Origin: Ophiobolus disseminans
Lineage: Eukaryota > Ascomycota > Dothideomycetes > Pleosporales > Phaeosphaeriaceae
Assembly: GCA_010093685.1 (NCBI GenBank)
Contig: MU006216.1
Location: 695,065-759,064, forward strand
Length of the DNA stretch: 64,000 nucleotides
Direction of reading: 5' to 3'
Numbering within the stretch: position 1 is the first letter of the stretch; each line of letters begins with the position of its first letter. The notes beneath the pieces are model-generated. The model ran no database searches. It was not told the DNA's origin and saw nothing but the letters and a program-made list of their open reading frames with translations. Shown here piece after piece: positions 44,055 through 53,963 of the stretch. The translations under genes and the position numbers were made by a program.

Positions 44055-45611
44055 ATGGCCTCCTTGGACTTTGATCAAAAGTTCCTGGGTCGAATCGCCA
44101 AGCAGACAGCAGACTCGAATCCGTTCTTATCAGATGCTCTGTACCAGATCCTCGGACTGTCGGTCTTACTAGCACGGCGACTCATTCGTGCGAGGAAGCT
44201 GCGCAAGCTAGACACTAGTCGAGATACGCCCTCACTTGCCGCCTATCAGCACATATTGTGGATGTCCCGGGAAGGGCTGTCAATACTGGAGCTATACGTG
44301 CTCCCTTACGCTCAAGACAACCAACATGGCCCCGAGTGCAGAGTCCTGAGTGTGAAGCTACGGGCCAGCTTCTACCACATTTTTTGCTTGTTCCACAACC
44401 AGCCGCCCGTCACAACAACCAACATGACATCCACTGACCCTCGGATACCAGGCGCGCCTCCATTGCCACTCTCACCGCGAGGAGGTAATGGAGGGCGCAA
44501 GGCCGACCCTCCAGGACTCTCACCCTCATCAAAGCGCGCAGGTAAACAACCGACCCTTCGCGAACCTATTGACTCGATCGTGTCTGAGACGTCGTTCGTC
44601 ACCAATCCGTACGCTGCGGGAGGACCGGTCGGGACACCATCTCCAGGTCCGCCTATTAATGCGCCACCCGGGCTCAATCCCATTCCCATCCCACAGCCTT
44701 CATCCTTCATCCTGCCACCGCTGAATTTTGTGCCTCTGGCAACTGGCTACTTTACTACAGCCACGTCATACGCAACTCAGTTCCTTCATGGTTCTCACCC
44801 TCTGCGACTTTCTGTCGCCCTGGAGCACAGCGCGTTCCTCTGGGATTGTGTGCATGACCATGACGGATCCAGGCGCGTCGCGAGGCGCGCAATCAAGGAC
44901 GTGTATCGCGCCCAAGAAGCCATGGACGATACCGAGTTTGAGGATGCCGCAGAGCTTGTGGGCATTCTAGGGCGTATGATGAAACGAAAAAGTTTTGAAG
45001 GAACGCCACGGGTTGGCATGGGAAGTCCCGAGCCCGTTGCACAAGGCGGCGCTCAGACAAGCAGCGGCGGTAATGGACAGGGCAATAGAGTTCCCGCTAC
45101 CAGTACCCAACGAAGCCCACAGAGCAGCAGAAGGGCGGCCGAGGGTCCACCGATAGCAGACCCTACGACTCAAAGTCAATCAAGAGGTGCAGTGCGCAGT
45201 CGTGCAGCGTCCGCCAGCACATCGTCTCCGCGGCAAAAGGAAGTTGGTAGCCACGAGAAGACTCGACGGTCCGAGACTCGACGATCCGCCGGAGGTGGAA
45301 GTCAAGACACAACGCCGCGAGCAAGGCATGTCAGCGTGGAGAGCGGCGCAAGCACAACACCACGCGCTCCACAAGGGCCTGGTGGCCGCTCACCTGCGAC
45401 GCCGTCTACGGTCCGAACCATGCATCATGCATCCGGCAGTGGCGGCTCACAAAAAGGAACGCCACTTATCGGGAACTCGACGCCTATCGCACCGAGTGCA
45501 GCAGCGACTCTCGCTGCCGACTCGGTTCGACGGTCGCCCAACCTTCGCCGATCACCACCCGCGCGTTATTCGCCCACACAAGAGAGTTCGTACGCGAGAC
45601 CACAGCAATGA
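44055..45611 (+). CDS. Divergent 14-3-3-like protein with internal insertion and long disordered tail
   Basis: Single exon, 518 residues from the ATG at 44055 (the frame is open upstream but lacks family sequence). Residues about 5-120 match the first helices of 14-3-3: FLSDALYQILGLSVLLARRL, REGLSILELYVLP, VLSVKLRASFYHIFCLFHNQ. About 120 residues of Pro/Ser/Gly-rich sequence then interrupt the fold. Residues about 235-330 resume with 14-3-3 C-terminal helices: HGSHPLRLSVALEHSAFLWD (compare THPIRLGLALNFSVFYYEI), ARRAIKDVYRAQEAMDDTEF and ELVGILGRMMKR. The Arg-Tyr pair of the phosphopeptide pocket appears replaced (FYHIF where 14-3-3 has YYRY). The last 185 residues are Ser/Thr/Arg-rich and disordered. 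I believe this is a fungal 14-3-3 paralogue family; phospho-binding is doubtful. Confidence 0.82.
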   Translation: MASLDFDQKFLGRIAKQTADSNPFLSDALYQILGLSVLLARRLIRARKLRKLDTSRDTPSLAAYQHILWMSREGLSILELYVLPYAQDNQHGPECRVLSVKLRASFYHIFCLFHNQPPVTTTNMTSTDPRIPGAPPLPLSPRGGNGGRKADPPGLSPSSKRAGKQPTLREPIDSIVSETSFVTNPYAAGGPVGTPSPGPPINAPPGLNPIPIPQPSSFILPPLNFVPLATGYFTTATSYATQFLHGSHPLRLSVALEHSAFLWDCVHDHDGSRRVARRAIKDVYRAQEAMDDTEFEDAAELVGILGRMMKRKSFEGTPRVGMGSPEPVAQGGAQTSSGGNGQGNRVPATSTQRSPQSSRRAAEGPPIADPTTQSQSRGAVRSRAASASTSSPRQKEVGSHEKTRRSETRRSAGGGSQDTTPRARHVSVESGASTTPRAPQGPGGRSPATPSTVRTMHHASGSGGSQKGTPLIGNSTPIAPSAAATLAADSVRRSPNLRRSPPARYSPTQESSYARPQQ

Positions 45612-46841
45612 CTCGTAGAGACGGGACGAGAAAGATCTAGGAAGATGGAAGTACAGTGGGCAATACCCGATCAAGAGGCGGAGGTCTTCCTCTTGCCGTC
45701 TACACAGCCCTCGTCTGTATCATCCACTCCTGTCAACTATACAGCGGCGCCGCTATAGTCCGCACAATGCACATCTCGTGCAATTGATGCCAAAGCCCCC
45801 GCATCGCTATCTTCTCGTCCTGTCGCAAAACTAGACATCACGACATGTCATACTTTGCCATCACGCAAGGCACCTACCTCACTACCGCACCGCCACACCA
45901 TCACATCACCGCATGTAAACACCTCTACCTATATACCACTACATCACTACACCACCACAGGACCCAACATCCTACTGTACCATACACGGCGTTCCCATCG
46001 GCGTACATATCGACCATCACACATTATTTCGGTTTCCTGCATCCACTGTAGCATACTCGGATTACCAAAAAGCCTCCTTCCGCTAAGGGCGGCTATCTAG
46101 CATTAATAACTTTGGGTCTTCATTTTCCGGCGCGCATTTGGACTTTTGTTTTGGACTCTCGACACTCGAAAGATACCACTTCTGTTTGCTTTCCGGATGG
46201 AATAGATACGAAGGATCGTCTCGAGACTAATTGCATTCTTTTGGATTACTTTTGGATGTTTTGCCAGACTTTTGGACTTGAGTATATGTGTTTGATGAGT
46301 GGTGTGATGTCTTGCAACATTGGACTGGATACTGACAACAGCCGATGTGGACTTACGTTTAGGTCTTGTGGATGTGGATGTTGTGTGCCTTACAGCGATG
46401 TCCAACTACATCGGAACACTAACTGACGGAACTTAACATGTCATGCTCAGTAGACATGTGGTGTCAAACTTCGTTCTCTCGTCTGCACTCTCACTAACAC
46501 ATTGTACATCAGCCGTTCTCTGATTTATTGATTCAGACATGCGCCGAAATCACGATATGAGAAGTCATTCACATGCAGATTACAGACTCATCGTAGTCGT
46601 TTGGATTCGATGCAAAACGCCAATTCTACAGATGGATATCATCCATATCGTCTGCCATCCATCCAAATCAAACCCATGAACTTCTCGACGCCGCTCAATG
46701 CATATGACCCGTGAAAATGACGGCGCTAAACTCCAGGTATGCCCTTGCCATGCCAGTATCTCCTTTTCGCGCCTAAGCGCCCAATACCGCTCTATTAGTA
46801 CAACTTAATCGTCTCACTCAAACCACCATACATCCTCGCCA
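45612..46841. other. Tail-to-tail spacer
   Basis: 1.2 kb between convergent stops of the 14-3-3-like gene and PRP31. Rich in short CA/AC-type phrases around 45880-46010. No gene or RNA recognised. Confidence 0.5.
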
Positions 46842-48500
46842 CTACGATTCCGTCTTTGGCTTCTTGTTCGGGAGCGCCGGGACTTTGAAGCCGCCCGCAT
46901 CCATCTTGGAAGCACCGCCGAGTTGCGTGAACGAACCGCCCTTGAACCAGCGGTCCTCGTCCGCTTTCCTTTTGCGACTTGCTTCCTCGCGCGCTCGCGG
47001 ATCGACCAGTTCCAAGCCTTGCACGGGTGTGAAGGCGATGGAGCTCGTTCCTGCGCCGCCGAGTCCAACGCCTCCGGTTCGTAGTCCGTGGGCGCGGAGG
47101 GAGGTAGCTGTCCCGCCTCCACCAAAGCCCTTGATAGATGATGCAGCGCCGAGTGTGGTGTCGCCGCCCCATCCTGCACCTTGCTTTTTCGAGAGTTTGG
47201 CACGTGTCTTGGGGTCGATTTGCTGCGCGCGGAGTCGTCCGGTGTCTGTGGCGCCGATCATACCCATACCTCTCGTAGAGTCGCCGTAGCCTACTTCCTT
47301 CTCTTCTTTGCCGAAAACCATGCGATTCTGAGCCTTGGCCAGTTCAGATTGCGAATTTGAAGCCTTCTGGGCGCGCGCCCTTCGACCGCCACGCTTCTTT
47401 GAAGTCCGCTCATCTGGTGCTGGAAGCGCGCGCTGGCCCTTGTTCGCCGGAACGGCGGAGAGATGGGCGATGCGACGTTCACAGTCATCTTTGAACTGAA
47501 TTCCAGTGCTGTTGTCCTTTGTACCACCCGCTGCTGCGTCGACGCGTGCACAGAGGATAGCTTTTCCAGCCACGATCCTCATGGCTTGTTTACGGAGATC
47601 CTGCCGAACAGACTGAACGATAGGGCTATGATAGAGGTACCCTTGATCCCTCACACCGATATTCGTTGCAAGACCAAGTCCACTGGCCTTATTGGAGCCC
47701 AAAGGCGCCAAATTGCAGGACGGTGTTTTGGCGAGTGACTGAATGCCTGAGCAGGTGCTGATCAGCTTCGCAGCTGTTTCAGGGCCCAAAAGTGCGGTGA
47801 GATTTGGCGCAAACGAGGTCATGCGCGACTGTACAAATTCCAGGAGGACGTCCTTAGCTTCATCTAGGTGAAGTAGTAGTTTGCATGCGTCCACCACGAG
47901 AGAGAGTTCGGCGTCGCTCAAGTCGCGGCCCTGAGTCCTCGTACCCTCTACGACGACGACCATGAGCTCAGCCTGGGAGAGGATGCCCTTCAACGGTACA
48001 CCTACGACGTTGTCCGCGCTTTGAGCGATGGATTTGAGGTCGGAAAGAGGGCCGTTCTGGATGATAGCAACAGATTTTGCATAGACCCGAGGGTTCCGTA
48101 CCAAAGTGGAGAGACCAGGAAAGCGAGCCTCATAGATGTCCATGATATACTTGTGGACTGCGTGAACTTCGCCGTCGATTTGCGTGGAATACTCGTTTGC
48201 CTGTTCCAACAATGCATAAGCCTCGCTATCTTCATCGTCGTCGACTACCTCCATTTGATCTTTCGCCTCAGAGAGACGCTCAAGGACAGGCTGGAGCGTC
48301 TCGTAGAGCGTCTGCGCGCCCCGAGTGCCTGTTGGTGCTGACTGCTGCTTCTTTTTCGCATACTCGGCTTCCTCATCAACCATCTCTTGATCCTCGTCAT
48401 CGTCTCCGAGGGTCGGATTTGAGTCAGCGAGATCGTTTCCGTAGTCTTCGTCTCCCGAGTCGGCGAAATCAGCCATAAGCTCCTGCTCGAGGGTCGCCAT
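46842..48500 (-). CDS. PRP31: U4/U6 snRNP-associated splicing factor Prp31
   Basis: Intronless, 552 residues, complete. Prp31 binds the U4 5' stem-loop together with Snu13/15.5K and bridges U4/U6 to U5 in the tri-snRNP. The acidic N-terminus (MATLEQELMADFADSGDEDY) is followed by the NOSIC region (YIMDIYEARFPGLSTLVRNP, YAKSVAIIQN) and the Nop domain (SFAPNLTALLGPETAAKLIS, LAKTPSCNLAPLGSNKA, HSPIVQSVRQDLRKQAMRIV). The C-terminal PRP31 part has a basic patch (TSKKRGGRRARAQK), GYGDSTRGMGMIG and a Gly-rich stretch ending PALPNKKPKTES. All family blocks are in order and of normal length. Head-to-head with CLF1. Confidence 0.96.
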   Translation of the reverse strand: MATLEQELMADFADSGDEDYGNDLADSNPTLGDDDEDQEMVDEEAEYAKKKQQSAPTGTRGAQTLYETLQPVLERLSEAKDQMEVVDDDEDSEAYALLEQANEYSTQIDGEVHAVHKYIMDIYEARFPGLSTLVRNPRVYAKSVAIIQNGPLSDLKSIAQSADNVVGVPLKGILSQAELMVVVVEGTRTQGRDLSDAELSLVVDACKLLLHLDEAKDVLLEFVQSRMTSFAPNLTALLGPETAAKLISTCSGIQSLAKTPSCNLAPLGSNKASGLGLATNIGVRDQGYLYHSPIVQSVRQDLRKQAMRIVAGKAILCARVDAAAGGTKDNSTGIQFKDDCERRIAHLSAVPANKGQRALPAPDERTSKKRGGRRARAQKASNSQSELAKAQNRMVFGKEEKEVGYGDSTRGMGMIGATDTGRLRAQQIDPKTRAKLSKKQGAGWGGDTTLGAASSIKGFGGGGTATSLRAHGLRTGGVGLGGAGTSSIAFTPVQGLELVDPRAREEASRKRKADEDRWFKGGSFTQLGGASKMDAGGFKVPALPNKKPKTES

Positions 48501-48793
48501 ATTGGGTCCTGAAGGTATTCGGGGTATTACCAGAGATTTCCAGGCGGCTAAGTTTTCGATCGGGGTTAGTGGGGGTCAGTGTTTATAGTGAAGGGTGAGG
48601 AGAGAGGTTGTAGATTATTAGGGTAGGGAGATGATTCATGAAAAAGAAGCCGCGGTTGGGGCGACGCGCAGCACAGAAGGTTCGAGGCTTGGCGTGGACC
48701 CTGGCACGTGCCTTGATGCCTTGTCTCGCGACTAAAGCTTCCCCAACTTTTTTCCGTGCACGACATCCGACACCGCGCAAATCATCCGGCATC
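48501..48793. promoter_or_regulatory. Bidirectional promoter, PRP31 / CLF1
   Basis: 293 bp separate the two ATGs. It must hold both core promoters. A 10-bp palindrome GGCACGTGCC at 48703-48712 contains a CACGTG E-box (bHLH/Cbf1-type site), about 80 bp before the CLF1 ATG. Confidence 0.7.
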
Positions 48794-50956
48794 ATGGAGA
48801 GCTCACGAGGACCTCCCGTAAGTGTACTTAGCTATGGAGCATGCTCTGGGTCTTACTAACACCCTCCAGCGAGTGCGCAACAAGGCCGCCGCCCCAGTCC
48901 AAATCAGCGCCGAACAGCTGCTCCGTGAAGCCGTCGACCGTCAGGATGACAAGCTCAAGGCGCCGACGCAGCGCTTTGCCGACCTCGAGGAACTGCACGA
49001 GTTCCAGGGCCGGAAGCGGAAGGAGTTCGAGGACTATGTTCGGCGCAACAGGATCAACATGAACAATTGGACACGCTATGCGGACTTCGAATTGCAAAAC
49101 AAGGAGTTCAGACGAGCGCGATCCATCTTCGAGCGCGCGCTGGACGTCGACTCGACCCATATCCCGCTCTGGCTCAGATACATTGACTCGGAAATCCGGG
49201 GCCGCAACATAAATCACGCGAGGAATCTGCTGGACCGCGCGGTTACCATCCTACCGCGAGTCGATAAGCTCTGGTACAAATTTGGTACGTTGGGCTCCTG
49301 TAAACCTCTACACCTGACCGAATTGGCTAACATTGAACAGCCTACCTCGAAGAGACCCTCAGTAATATCGATGGTGCGCGCTCAGTCTTTGAGCGATGGA
49401 TGCAGTGGGAACCCAGTGAGGACGCATGGTCTAGCTTTATAAAACTCGAAACCCGCCACCAAGAGATTGAACGAGCCAGATCGATCTTCGAGCGCTTCAC
49501 CGTCGTACATCCGGAGCCCAAGAACTGGGTGAAGTGGGCGAGATGGGAACAGGACCATGGGACCAGCGACCTTGTGCGCGACGTATACGGCACAGCAGTG
49601 GAGACACTCGGCGACGAGTTTATGGATGAGAAGCTTTTTATCGCATACGCCAAGTTTGAAGCAACATTAAAAGAGATGGAACGCGCCCGTGCGATATACA
49701 AGTTTGCCTTGGACCGGATGCCGCGATCGAAGTCTGTAAACCTGCACAAAGCCTTTGTCCAGTTCGAAAAGCAGTACGGCGATAGAGACGGCATCTTGGA
49801 CGTCATTCTGTCCAAGCGGAGAGTACATTACGAAGAGCAGGTCAAGGAGAACCCCAAGAACTACGACGCATGGATTGATTTCGCACGACTGGAAGAGTCG
49901 TCGGGAAACCCAGATCGTGTAAGAGATGTATACGAGCGGGCGATCTCGCAAATACCACCAACACAAGAAAAGCGGCATTGGAGAAGGTACATTTACCTTT
50001 GGCTGTTCTACGCTTGTTTCGAGGAACTCTCGGGCGACATGGACAGAACACGGCAGATCTACCAAGAGTGCATACGCCTCCTTCCACACAAACGCTTCAC
50101 CTTCGCGAAACTCTGGCTCAATTTTGCGAAGTTCGAGATCCGCAGGGGCCAGCTCTCCACAGCTAGGAAGCTCCTTGGTCAAGCAATCGGCATGTGCCCC
50201 AAGGACAAGCTGTTCCAGGGCTACATTGAAATCGAACAAAACTTGTACGAATTCAATCGTTGCCGGACGCTGTACGAGAAGTACATTGAGTGGAACGGGT
50301 CAAACTGCCAGACCTGGATCAAATTTGCCGAGCTCGAACGCGGCCTCGATGACGTCGTCCGCGCTCGCGCACTGTTCGAGATCGCAGTCAACGAGCCACA
50401 GATGGATATGCCGGAATTGCTATGGAAGGCATACATCGACTTTGAAGAAGGCGAAGGAAACTACGACAGAACGCGGGCTTTGTACGAACGCCTACTCGAG
50501 AAGACAGATCACGTCAAGGTCTGGACCTCCTGGGCGCAATTCGAGCTATCCGTTCCGGACGATGACGATGCTGGCACCGCAGATGACGATGAGGAGCGCC
50601 CCGTCAGCGAAGCCGCCAAGTCACGTGCCCGCGATATTTTCACACGCGCACACACGCGCCTCAAAGACCTCAACGCAACCGCCGACCGCGTCGCGCTACT
50701 CAACGCATGGCGCTCCTTCGAAAACATACACGGCACCGCAGAAGACCAGGAGAAGATCGAGAAGCAGATGCCGCGCAAGGTCAAGAAGAGGAGAAAGCTC
50801 GACGACGGCGAGTTCGAGGAGTATGTGGATTACGTCTTCCCCGCGGACGACGAGAGTGCGGCGAAGTTGGCGAAACTTATGGCGAATGCGCAGAAGTGGA
50901 AGGCGATGCAGGCGGCGCAGAAGCAGGAGGCGGAAGGGGCTACGGATGGAGAGTAG
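48794..50956 (+). CDS. CLF1: Pre-mRNA splicing factor Clf1 (Crooked neck/Syf3), HAT-repeat protein
   Basis: Component of the Prp19-associated (NineTeen) complex that acts in spliceosome activation. Exons 48794-48817 (8 codons), 48870-49284 and 49341-50956 give about 684 residues. The sequence is a near-continuous run of HAT (half-TPR) repeats with the aromatic pattern W..Y/F...E, for example NNWTRYADFELQNKEFRRAR, PLWLRYIDSEIRGRNINHAR, DAWSSFIKLETRHQEIERAR, KNWVKWARWEQDHG and DAWIDFARLEESSGNPDRVR. KVKKRRKLDDGEFEEYVDYV near residue 640 is a typical Clf1 C-terminal block. Both introns keep frame; the conserved start RVRNKAAAPVQISAEQLLRE begins exon 2. Complete and normal in length. Confidence 0.96.
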
Positions 50957-51972
50957 GAAGGGCGAGAGATTGGAGCCGATTCGAAATTTGTATTAATATG
51001 TATAGCAGTATACTGCAGGTTGCAAAGTAGGAGGAATCGAGGGAAGGCCGAGACACAAGCCATTGAATGAACTTTCTTGGATCTGCAACAAGTCAACGCA
51101 AGCCACACACAAGCTACATTCCTTCATCTCTCTATTCGCTAAGGACATAGAGCAAGGCACACAAGTCTCTTCCCTTCGTATGAGACAACCTGCGATATGC
51201 ATGCCGCGCTTGCGGTCAATGAAACAGCCTTGAAATAACTAACCTACACGTCGACAAGTAATAACAGACCATGGATGTCCTCGCAAAACTACGAAGCTGC
51301 GGATGAACTTTAATCAATCCGCGAATACCTACAGGCATGTTCTTCTCGGGAATGAGATGCTCTAAGCTGTCAGTGAATTGTGGGACAGTAGACAAGTAAG
51401 AGCCAATTGACTATCTAAATCAGCCGTGACAAGGTGTTACTTTTGAAGTAGCGGTTATCGCAAGCAAGCAACTTCTCCAGCTTAACAAGTAGCCCACGCT
51501 TAACTGTAAGAGCAAAGAGGAGTGCGCTGGTTAAGATGTAGAAGCTTTGACTTTAGGGAAAGAAGAGCCCGCGCTTAGCCTCTATGCATATCTTGTTGTA
51601 TGGGTTCTGGTGGCTCTTCATGAAGCAAAAGGTAATGCTGCATGCATTTCCCTTCTTTAAGGGCTGAACTTAATGTCTAACCATTGGAGTATAGAACATC
51701 TACAGGTTCTGCTGTACGATCATTGTCTCTTAAGTAAAACTATGTAGCGTCCCTCCAGAAGCAAAACGATAGAATTGGCAACACAGCAAGCGATAGTAGA
51801 GCCTAGATATCCTCACAGACTTGAAGAGCAGTAAAGCACGGTCGTAGGATCTAGATAGAAGTCAGACATTTGGGTCGATTTTGACTAGCACGACATTCAA
51901 ACATTTCCTAAAAATGGCAAAAAGACATCAGAGGTTGACAAAAAGGCAAAAAGACGCAAAAAAGATAATAAT
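50957..51972. other. Spacer between CLF1 and tRNA-Ile, partly AT-rich
   Basis: From about 51240 to 51970 base composition shifts to AT-rich with many TAA/TTA words and no long ORF, unlike the GC-balanced neighbours. Could be a decayed repeat. No recognisable coding relic was identified. Confidence 0.45.
51958..51963 (-). terminator. Pol III terminator of tRNA-Ile
   Basis: Six T on the minus strand, nine bases after the tRNA 3' end, as expected for RNA polymerase III termination. Confidence 0.75.
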
Positions 51973-52045
51973 GGTCAATACGGGGGTCGAACCCGCGACC
52001 TTGGCGTTATTAGCACCACGCTCTAACCAACTGAGCTAATCGACC
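51973..52045 (-). tRNA. tRNA-Ile (anticodon AAT)
   Basis: 73-nt cloverleaf without intron. The acceptor stem pairs GGTCGAT with ATTGACC (one G-T wobble). D arm GCTC..GAGC, anticodon stem TGGTG/CGCCA with loop CTAATAA (anticodon AAT), T arm GCGGG TTCGACC CCCGT. A box and B box (GGTTCGACCCC) are present. CCA is not encoded, as usual for nuclear tRNA genes. Confidence 0.97.
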
Positions 52046-53963
52046 GATAGTTATCAAGTAATTGATGGAAGAAAGTCAATACAGCTGCTTTATATACGTA
52101 ACAATTAAGATGAACATCAGGGATCAATCTCGTGACGACGCACTGCAAACTCGTGCTTGTGCAAGTGCAAGCGGGGCTGCAGTGAGATGTGGGGTAGAAA
52201 AAACTGTTAGTATGACTCTTGTATCAGCCTGTACTCATTTCCAGCCCGACCAAGAGATTTTAGCCGAAAAACTAGAATTTCGGACATAAATCACATAGTC
52301 TGGAACGACTCATCTCCAATTACATTTAGAGGCAACATCAAAAGTCAATTCAGACATCCAGCCTCGGCAGTCTACGTCGATGAAACCATGTTGGTGCGAG
52401 CATTAGCACTCCACAGCGCGTCCACAACCTAACCCACCTTACCAAACCTTCCCATCCCGCCCCTCCACACCCGCGTACAACACCCATCGTATTCGGCACC
52501 TTCGGCCCTGTCAAACACCCGTTCGTTAAATCCCGCTGCTCAGCATCATCCACGACACCTACCGTGTGCGCCCAGCACCCAAGCAAAGGCCCGCCCTGGA
52601 CCCACCCTGCGCGAGCACAGCAGCGCACCGCAAATGAGCCGAAGGAGTTCGGCGTCCGTTTGTCGTTTCTAAACATGCCACAGACCGCATGTTCGGTGCC
52701 ACGAAGCGGGCGGCGCTTCCGAGTCGCTTCGCTTCACGCAGGAGGACGTTGCTAGTTTGGCCCGTAGCGTGCTGGTCACGGCATGCGAGATCGTCGTTTC
52801 CGGCGCAGTGGGAATTCTCCGGCCGTTTTGAAGTGATTCATGGGGCGCTGGGTTGGTGTTGCGTTGGGGCGACGACGTGTTGTAACCTGCGGTGAGTGGT
52901 GTTTGGTCATGGTGCCTGGTTTTGGTTGAGATGAGAAGCATTTTAACGCGAAGACTCCCTCCTCGCCGCGGTTAGTGAGACGTGTGCTTGTCGAGCAAGT
53001 CAAAGAATCTGTAGCGTGTGCGCTGTTCTGGTAGGCAGGAGTCGTGCGTCCGGTCAGCGTGACACTGGAGTGGCGGTGAACTGGCCCTTGGCTGTTAATA
53101 AGAGCACTTCTGATGGTGAGTTCGCCTGAATCAGGACAGCTAATCAAACAGGTCCGTCGGAAGGGGTTTACGGTTTGATTAGCCATCCATCTGTTGAAGC
53201 CTGTGGTGTGACGGATGACTGCTTTGTGGCACCAGCATAGCAAGGCGGGTATTGCTGGGATCAAGCATTTTCCGACAACTCCAGACACTTCACTGTGCGA
53301 TAGTGATCTGTCGGTGTCGGGTGCATCAGACGAGGGTATCGGTTTGTGTTCTGATATGAGCCTCGCTGTTCTCGGTGAGGTTAGGACTTCCAAAAGCTGT
53401 CCACGCGATGTACATGGACTTGACGTTATGCATGAACCAGTGTGTACAGGTAACTCGACAATTTCTAATTTGGATCTCCTGCCATCTGCCGCCAAACATC
53501 TAACAACTCCGTAATGTTACGTGCCAAGAACGAAGCCCCTGGAGGTGCTAGGCTCGTGGGAGAAAGATAAGTTACCACCAATCGCAGGACACGACGAAGT
53601 CGAACTGGGTATATAGTATGTGCCCGCCCAGAGAATGTCTTAACCACCAGCTCCACACGCTAGATGCAGAGAAACGCAGAAAGCAAAAGGTAACAAAGAA
53701 AAATGATATAAGGGGCAGATGTACAATCGCGGCGCGTACAACTTAGTGCAGGTTGGTTAAAAAAATTCCATTGCTGGACACGGATAAGGGTCTACATGCA
53801 AGGAAACTGGCACAATCGCTGGATTCCAGCACGCAAATTTTGTAATAGCGAAAGCCGAGTCTTTTGTACGCTAAAACCGGCACAAGAGTTCGCCTGAGGT
53901 GGATGCCTTCGTAGGATCGGTGACCAGGGTTTAAGGTTGCCCTAGATTCGAGAAATCGTCATG
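52046..53963. other. Spacer without a supported gene
   Basis: Upstream flank of the tRNA and 3' flank of the Zn2Cys6 gene. The minus-strand frame at 52776-53495 (239 codons) starts at a TTG, has no domain and an odd, Ser/Thr/Arg-rich composition; not called. Confidence 0.5.

Noticed and set aside
52776..53495. 239-codon minus-strand ORF
   Set aside because: Begins at TTG, no domain, no introns, Ser/Thr/Arg-rich; insufficient evidence for a gene.
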